A stretch of 5,378 nucleotides of DNA, taken from the NCBI GenBank assembly GCA_016933355.1, contig JAFGBC010000151.1:1-5378 (forward strand). The letters run 5' to 3'. Made by a program: the position numbers and the translations under genes. Positions within the stretch are counted from its first letter, which is position 1, and the number at the start of each line of letters is the position of its first letter. Positions 5,375 to 5,378 of this stretch are shown here, in pieces. Source of the DNA: Candidatus Aminicenantota bacterium. GTDB taxonomy: Bacteria; Acidobacteriota; Aminicenantia; Aminicenantales; JAFGBC01. The notes under the pieces were generated by a model, which saw nothing but the letters and a program-made list of their open reading frames with translations, ran no database searches and was not told where the DNA came from.

Positions 5375-5378
5375 CCTC

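Overview
The window comes from a GC-rich bacterium. Codon usage is strongly G/C-ending and long antisense reading frames run through every gene. No rRNA, tRNA, mobile element or CRISPR is visible. A MacB-type permease remnant fused to a DUF1080-like tail would fit an Acidobacteriota/Aminicenantes-like genome, but this is a weak guess and the sequence alone does not settle taxonomy.

Layout. Almost all of the window (5349 down to 514) is one minus-strand transcription unit of five co-oriented genes with gaps of 18, 59, 13 and 37 nt. In transcription order they are: (1) an SLC13/DASS-family anion permease with two cytosolic TrkA-C (RCK_C) domains; (2) a CstB-like persulfide dioxygenase (metallo-beta-lactamase fold) fused to an inactive and then an active rhodanese domain; (3) and (4) two half-size YeeE/YedE sulfur-transport membrane proteins, each with two conserved-context cysteines; and (5) a small DUF1622 membrane protein. 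A good sigma-70-like promoter (TTGACG-17 nt-TAAATT) lies upstream of gene 1. An imperfect palindrome sits just upstream of its -35, and a possible 17-residue leader ORF has a stop that overlaps the GTG start of gene 1.

The left end (1-461, plus strand) is degenerate. It is a piece of a MacB-like ABC-transporter permease periplasmic domain with an in-frame TAG. It runs straight into what looks like the C-terminal tail of a DUF1080 (concanavalin-like, 3-keto-disaccharide hydrolase type) protein. A short convergent intergenic region (462-513) with two small hairpins separates it from the operon end.

How the genes may work together. Persulfide dioxygenase/rhodanese fusions oxidise low-molecular-weight persulfides to sulfite and can form thiosulfate. 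Paired YeeE/YedE proteins move reduced sulfur species, as inferred from the thiosulfate importer TsuA and from the BigR operons of Xylella/Agrobacterium. SLC13 permeases carry oxyanions or dicarboxylates. The operon therefore reads as a sulfane-sulfur/H2S handling module in which sulfur is moved and oxidised and the oxyanion is transported. The SLC13 permease occupies the position held by TauE-type exporters in known operons. DUF1622 is the unexplained member. No regulator gene is present within the window.
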